DNA of 64,000 nt from Enoplolaimus lenunculus (Eukaryota; Nematoda; Enoplea; Enoplida; Thoracostomopsidae): NCBI GenBank assembly GCA_030248215.1, contig JASANG010000305.1, forward strand, positions 1 through 64,000, written 5' to 3'. Below the pieces are notes generated by a model that was given only the letters and a program-made list of their open reading frames with translations, searched no databases and was not told the origin of the DNA. Shown one piece after another: positions 59,126 to 64,000 of this stretch. How positions within the stretch are numbered: the stretch's first letter is position 1; each line of letters starts with the position of its first letter. The translations under genes and the position numbers were made by a program.

Positions 59126-61104
59126 ATTGTTGGTTTAATTTCATTTCAATTGAGTTTAATTCGGAACCAGTCCAACGCGGACTTGAAATTCGGATGGATC
59201 ATCGAAAAACATCAGTTAAGGGTGGCACAGTAGTTTTTGGTACGATATTCGCTGTGAGGCGCCGTGCATCGATAGGCGACACCGCATGGCAAGTACAGCG
59301 TCACCCGTACTGTTTTTATTTAAAAACTGCGAGTTGCTTTTTAAGGCCATGTAATTAAACAGTTGCACAATTTTATTTAGGGCTTAAATGTCAGTTTAAC
59401 TGCGTTTTATGCATTGATTTTGGCAGTGTTTGCAGTTTGACTTCGATTTCAGAGGATAAATCAGTGAACCAAACGTTTTCAAAATCTAAGCCGAGTCGGG
59501 CACTCAAAACAATTTATTCCGGGTATCCTTAAAATTTATTCGGGCGTCAAACACCCTTGTTTTCTGTAATTTCTCAGTTTAATGTAATTGTTAATCGTGT
59601 TGCGTTCGCATGTGATGTAGGCATGGCGCAAACGAAATTATAATACTCGAACGATAACCGTAAAGTAAAAGTAATACCTTATTTTCTAACGCAACCGGAA
59701 CGAGATAGTGTAAGGTAACTGTTAGCGAAAAACTAGTTTTCATTGCAATTTCGGTTTTATACCGGATACCTGAACCGGATTGTGAATAATACCAGATATG
59801 CCTACCGCAACCGGAATTTCTATTGCACCTTGGATATCCGGGCGATCAGGTATGGTTAAATGAGATTATACTTTAATACTAGTAATTTTCTTGGTGAGAA
59901 TTAGCCCGTGCCCTCACCCACTCAAGGTTTCGCTCGGTTGAAGTCGTCCTACTTCGTCGGACGAAGCGAATCTCCACAATGTAGCAGTTTTTTCATTATA
60001 TTGTTACTGTTGTCAGATATGAAAATTTATTGGGTACAAAAAAATTTTCAGAGGAGTGGTGATTTTTCATAGAAATCACACGCAGTACTAAAACGTTTCT
60101 GCGAAGACTAAAATGGTTCTACGAGTGAGCGCTGAGCCTTCCGTCTTTGGCCCCGCTCTAACTGAATTCCATATTTATTTCATTTTATACAAAAGTTATG
60201 ATTAAAATTCTAACACAAAAAGTGAATGAGTCGACCGCAAAGCGTAAATAATTAGAAATTGGACGTTTTTTGGCCAATATAACTTCTGATACGGAATAAA
60301 TTCTCGAATAAAGAAAAGTTTCTTTTGAGCGGTGATTTTGCGAGATGATTTTAAGTAAAATATTTACATTTGAAAAATAATAATGAAAAAAAAAACTATA
60401 TTTTTGTATACGAAACGTCGCCAAGTTGTACGAACTGTGCGGATCTGATTTGTGGAAAGATTGCGGGATTGGCAAAATGTTAATATATTTCGGCTGATCA
60501 TAAACCTTCGTTGGTCATTTACGTCTAAATTTGAATTTCAATTCCTACTTTGAAAGTGTAGTTTCAAACACTTTTAGTTCTCCCAACCAAAGTTTCCGCT
60601 TCTAGGTCGGATTTTTAATAGTTTTTACGTCTGGTTGTATATACTTACCTGCATTTACAATAGATTTCAATATTTTTGTATATGAAGAACAACAGTTTTA
60701 GCAATTCCCGTATTCTCGCGACGTTTAAAAAATAAACGATATCAAAATGTAAAATATTACAAAATAAATTTCTGTCATTTATTTATTTGCTGATGTTTTT
60801 TTTTTGCTTTTCATTAAGTTAATTTTAAGAGTTGTTTGCTTTATTACAAATGAAATGTAAACTGCCTCAGCGGTTTTGAGTGCCACGTGAGCATTCGATG
60901 TGTTTTCCATTGTGTACAAATGACCATTAAGCGCAAGACTTGTGTTCTTCCTATCACCGTCGTGTTTCTGTTCCGAGGCTTGACTTTTAGAGAAAAATAG
61001 AAAATTTTACACATCTAAAATTGGAAGCGTGTAAGGGTATTGAGCGATACTTCATGCTGTTAAAGGTTCTGTTGCGCCTTGAAGGGCTATTAATTTACAC
61101 CAGG

Positions 61105-61250
61105 TTGTAAACGTATAGTAAAAATAACGGAAACAGAAACGACCAGTGATTGAAGTTATTTCAGTGAGCAGAGCTAACAATGAACCAAGCTTAATAACGC
61201 GATATATACAACGCAACATTTATTAGTTGTCGGTGTCCGTTTCCGCTATG
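61105..61250. repeat. ACGGAAACGG-type element, short copy
   Basis: Begins caggttgtaaacgtatagta with aataacggaaacagaaacg and ends with tgtccgtttccgc. Related to 62040-62330. Confidence 0.5.
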
Positions 61251-61457
61251 CAATCACCGAAAATTCGGACAATTTTCATACTCATGATATATGCAGCATT
61301 CGACACGTGAGAAGTTTCTTACTATTTGTAACTTGTGTTAAATTATGCAATTTCTGAGTTGAAAAAAGTGCAAAAAAAAATCAACTTTAATTTTCAAAAA
61401 CTTTTGATGGTTTTTTTGCTATTTCTCGGTCAAAGTTTGATGAAATCTGATGAAAAT

Positions 61458-61915
61458 TGGGCAAATGTATAAAACATGGCCATAACCGTAGTATAAGTAT
61501 ATTATTAAGCCTAAGACTACGTTTGAGCCTAAGCGTTAGGATGAGCTTCCTAAACCTATAAGTTCAAGCCAAAGCAAAAAATTAATTTAAAGCTTAATGT
61601 CAGTTCCACGTTACCGTTGGTTCGGCTTGCACATAAAATGTCCGCACCGTTTCTGTTCTCTGCGGACACGTGACCAAGCATATACATTTTTCGTATGCGG
61701 GCATAGTTTTCGTGACACTATACACCGTCCGCTATTAGCTAAAGTTATCTCAGCGGACGTTGTAGCATATTTTGATATCACTAGAAGGACACATTGGAGT
61801 ATCTAAAAGTCGTTCGGACACTTTATGCGCAGGACGAACCAAGTGTAACGTGGGACTGACATAAGCTTACTTTATTGCAGTCTCACAGAAACACGTTCCG
61901 CACCTGATATTTTTT
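61458..61915 (+). mobile_element. GCCTAA-array MITE interrupted by another element
   Basis: Left end gggcaaatgtataaaacatg, a diverged hexamer array, aatttaaagcttaa, then after the insertion taagcttactttattgcag and cacagaaacacgttccgca. It belongs to the subfamily ending in gttcc. Confidence 0.7.
61598..61861. mobile_element. Nested MITE with TGTCAGTYCCACGTTAC ends
   Basis: Left end tgtcagttccacgttaccg and right end gtgtaacgtgggactgaca are inverted repeats of about 27 bp. TAA lies on both sides (61595-61597, 61862-61864), which fits a 3-bp target duplication as in PIF/Harbinger elements. It sits cleanly inside the GCCTAA-array MITE. Confidence 0.88.
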
Positions 61916-62039
61916 CGAATCGCATTGACACAAAAATTAAACATTTCTTTAAGTTTCCAGGTTAAATAAGAATAAATAAATAGTTTTCTGGCGTTGGTGT
62001 CTTGATAACCGTGGGTTTCCGCATTTTTTGATATCTGTT

Positions 62040-62330
62040 TACCAGGGTGTAAACGGATAGTAAAAATAACGGAAACGGAAAACGGATATTGAAGTAATAT
62101 ATAAGCTTCAAAAATGTTAAGATTTTGGATGAATTTCGTAATTCTTTTTACGTTTTGAACAATTGTAGCTTGTCTGTAACAAAGAATGCAAGATATATAC
62201 GTGATTTATAACTAATTTCGAACCTAAAAACAACGTAATTTCCGTTATTTCTCTAACGGACACGAAAACCGACATCGATTTTTAACGGAAACGGAAATGG
62301 GAACGGATATCCGGTTACACGCTTCTGTTT
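62040..62330. repeat. ACGGAAACGG-type element, well preserved
   Basis: Starts cagggtgtaaacggatagta and ends gaacggatatccggttacac, an approximate inverted pair (gtgtaa-c-ggata / tatccg-gttacac). Inner motifs aacggaaacggaaaacgg and cgatttttaacggaaacgg. Confidence 0.65.
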
Positions 62331-62849
62331 ACTGTCTGCTCAGAATCACGAGTATCATTTGCGTCGATGTGATACTCTTGTTAACTTTAAAAAATATTCA
62401 AATTTTACAATATCGTATCTGAAGTGAACTTTCAAATGAACTCTTCGACAAGTTTCAGCTCAACGTGTTTCCAAAACTATACTGATATTTTATAATTTGC
62501 AATATTTTTCATTTTATTTGTTAGTTTCAAGGCAAAATGACGGTTGTTACGTGTTTGTTTTTCCGCACACTGCAAAAGTGCCTCAATATTACTGTTTGCG
62601 TCGTTCCTAAGCCTACGACTAAGCCTAAGCTTAACAGTTGAGCAATAATTGTGTTGCTACGGCGCCGTCGATCACCGTGCGGTATCGTACACGAAATACT
62701 CACGTACGATACCGTATGGTGACGAATGGTGACGGATGTGGACGAACGACATTAAAATAATTAACCCCTTTTCTCATTGAGTTTCCTGTAGGCAACTCAG
62801 CGCAGTCTATATACGTTAAATAATATATATCGCACCGTGTTTAACAATT

Positions 62850-63035
62850 GCAACACGTGTACATAGTATTAAATCACCACAAGACGTGAGAGCCCCCTCG
62901 GGCTCGAGCGTCATGCTCCTATAGCTGAGTGGTGATGGTATACGCCTCCCACTGCAGTCACTGGAGTTCGAATCCTAGCATAAAAGTAGGTCGCAGGAGA
63001 AATAGAAAATATCCATGTGAGAAAGGGTTAAAAAG
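62850..63035 (+). mobile_element. tRNA-derived SINE (family 1), best copy
   Basis: Has an A-box-like tagctgagtggtgatgg at 62922 and a B box gagttcgaatcc at about 62968, followed by agcataaaagtaggtcg and a tail aaatagaaaatatccatgt. The tRNA-like part cannot form a full acceptor stem, so it is a SINE head rather than a tRNA gene. Confidence 0.75.
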
Positions 63036-64000
63036 TATAGCGAAACCCTTAGTCTATTTGCTTTTTTTACTTCCTAATACGTGAGGGAAAGAGATTAAAA
63101 CTAACCAAAAACCAAAATATTCTATCAACCCCGCCATGAGCAAATGGTGATTGTTTTGGAAACAATGTACTTTTCGCTGTGACGTCATCTCAATAACCGG
63201 TAATGTTATTGATCCCAACACTTGTGACGATTTATGGTTTACAAGTTAATACTACAGACTATCATCAACAACTGATGAAGACCTGTACTAAGAAAACTGC
63301 CCAAGATTATAGTTTTCGATTTTTATCGACCTTTGAAAAGTGGATGGAGCGAAAAGTTCAACACACAGAAATTTCAACAGGGACCAACCACATCCAGTCC
63401 ATGTCCAACGTTTAGCTGAGAGGTTCAGAAATGTTTCGAAATCTTGTCCAGTCAGCAACTACACTGATGCATACATGCCCGTAGTCAACTCATCTTGGCA
63501 TGGGGGGCCAAATATTTTTCATGAGGGCATTGAAGGGTTTTCAATGACTTACAAGCAAGATTGAAAATCTTCTAGGTTGATCAAAATTTATCCAGTGGGC
63601 CTCAGCCCCACCATGGCCCCTCCGTGGCTACAGGCCCGGATGCATACCAAAAAGCAATTTTTACACAGCCTCAGTTAAAACATTAGGTAAGGTTTGTCTG
63701 GTTTTAACATGGTTTGGTTTGATTTTTGGCAGTTGGACATTTGCATTTTAAACGCAATTTATAAACCAAACATTTCTAAAGGCACTGATTGGATATTAAA
63801 ATGCGAAACAGTAGTGTTTTTCTGTTATTTTTAACGCAGTTTCTACACTAGCATGCTATGGTTTTGCGAATTTGTTTCATGCATATCCAACATATGAATA
63901 TAATATATATATATTATATGTACATATATATGTATATTTGTATATATATTTAAATAAAAGCAGCCGGCCTTTATCCCATGCATACTTTTTACATATGGCC

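Larger units (their letters stand above)
58953..64000. other. Repeat-rich region with no confident gene
   Basis: No splice-consistent exon chain was found. It contains a dispersed repeat at 58960-59125, ACGGAAAC-type elements (61105-61250, 62040-62330), a nested pair of elements at 61458-61915, a SINE at 62850-63035, a short gcctaa stretch near 62610 and an AT microsatellite at 63893-63950. Confidence 0.5.

Noticed and set aside
59047-59358. 103-codon open frame on the + strand
   Set aside because: Its first third lies in a dispersed repeat shared with 37260-37445 and it has no splice or motif support.
62920-62985. Possible tRNA gene with A and B boxes
   Set aside because: The ends do not pair and the segment is part of SINE family 1, with other copies in the window.
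1-64000. CRISPR arrays, bacterial operons, ribosome binding sites
   Set aside because: The tandem repeats have no unique spacers between constant repeats, and the genes are spliced, so none of these apply.

Overview
The window looks like animal nuclear DNA: short exons (33-397 bp), GT-AG introns, consensus gtaagt/gtatgt donors, pyrimidine-AG acceptors, AATAAA poly(A) signals and a very high load of small inverted-repeat elements. No bacterial-style genes, rRNA genes or true tRNA genes are visible. A tunicate (ascidian) is my best guess. That rests on gene style, compact coding exons, and acceptor-like AGs a few bases upstream of several start codons, as expected if a spliced leader is added in trans. 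It is not proven.

I could reconstruct six genes, all on the + strand. (A) 2053-8712: an uncharacterised protein whose last three exons join cleanly; one internal exon is unresolved. (B1) 10632-11628: the 3' part of a membrane protein, with a stop and AATAAA 18 bases apart. (B2) 12205-15243: a complete five-exon, 116-residue thioredoxin-fold protein in which the first active-site cysteine is replaced by Asp (DxxC). (C) 20376-29844: a coiled-coil protein with an Asn/Ser-rich insert. (D) 34326-43520 or beyond: a long helical, spectrin/nesprin-like protein of at least 689 residues in 13 phase-consistent exons. (E) 52784-58463 or beyond: a 277-residue-plus protein with two EF-hand pairs, in ten phase-consistent exons, apparently made by internal duplication.

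Between and inside the genes lie many non-autonomous elements. The commonest family has GGCCCATG...CATGGGCC ends, hAT-like 8-bp target duplications and an internal array of the hexamer GCCTAA, whose complement is TTAGGC. Others are TA-flanked CACTG-ended MITEs, a CTGTAGTGACCCG element, a GGCGGATCC element, an ATATCCGG element with other elements nested inside it, two tRNA-derived SINE families, a 22-bp minisatellite of 20 units, and several exact or near-exact tandem duplications. One SINE copy appears to supply the splice acceptor of a gene A exon.

The stretch 43.5-52.8 kb has no confident gene. It holds fold-back hairpins, tandem duplications and a few open frames of unknown origin. The stretch 59-64 kb is repeat-rich and gene-poor. 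The genes share orientation, but I see no evidence that they act in one pathway. Possible shared themes (coiled-coil scaffold, calcium sensor, redox-like fold) are only suggestive.
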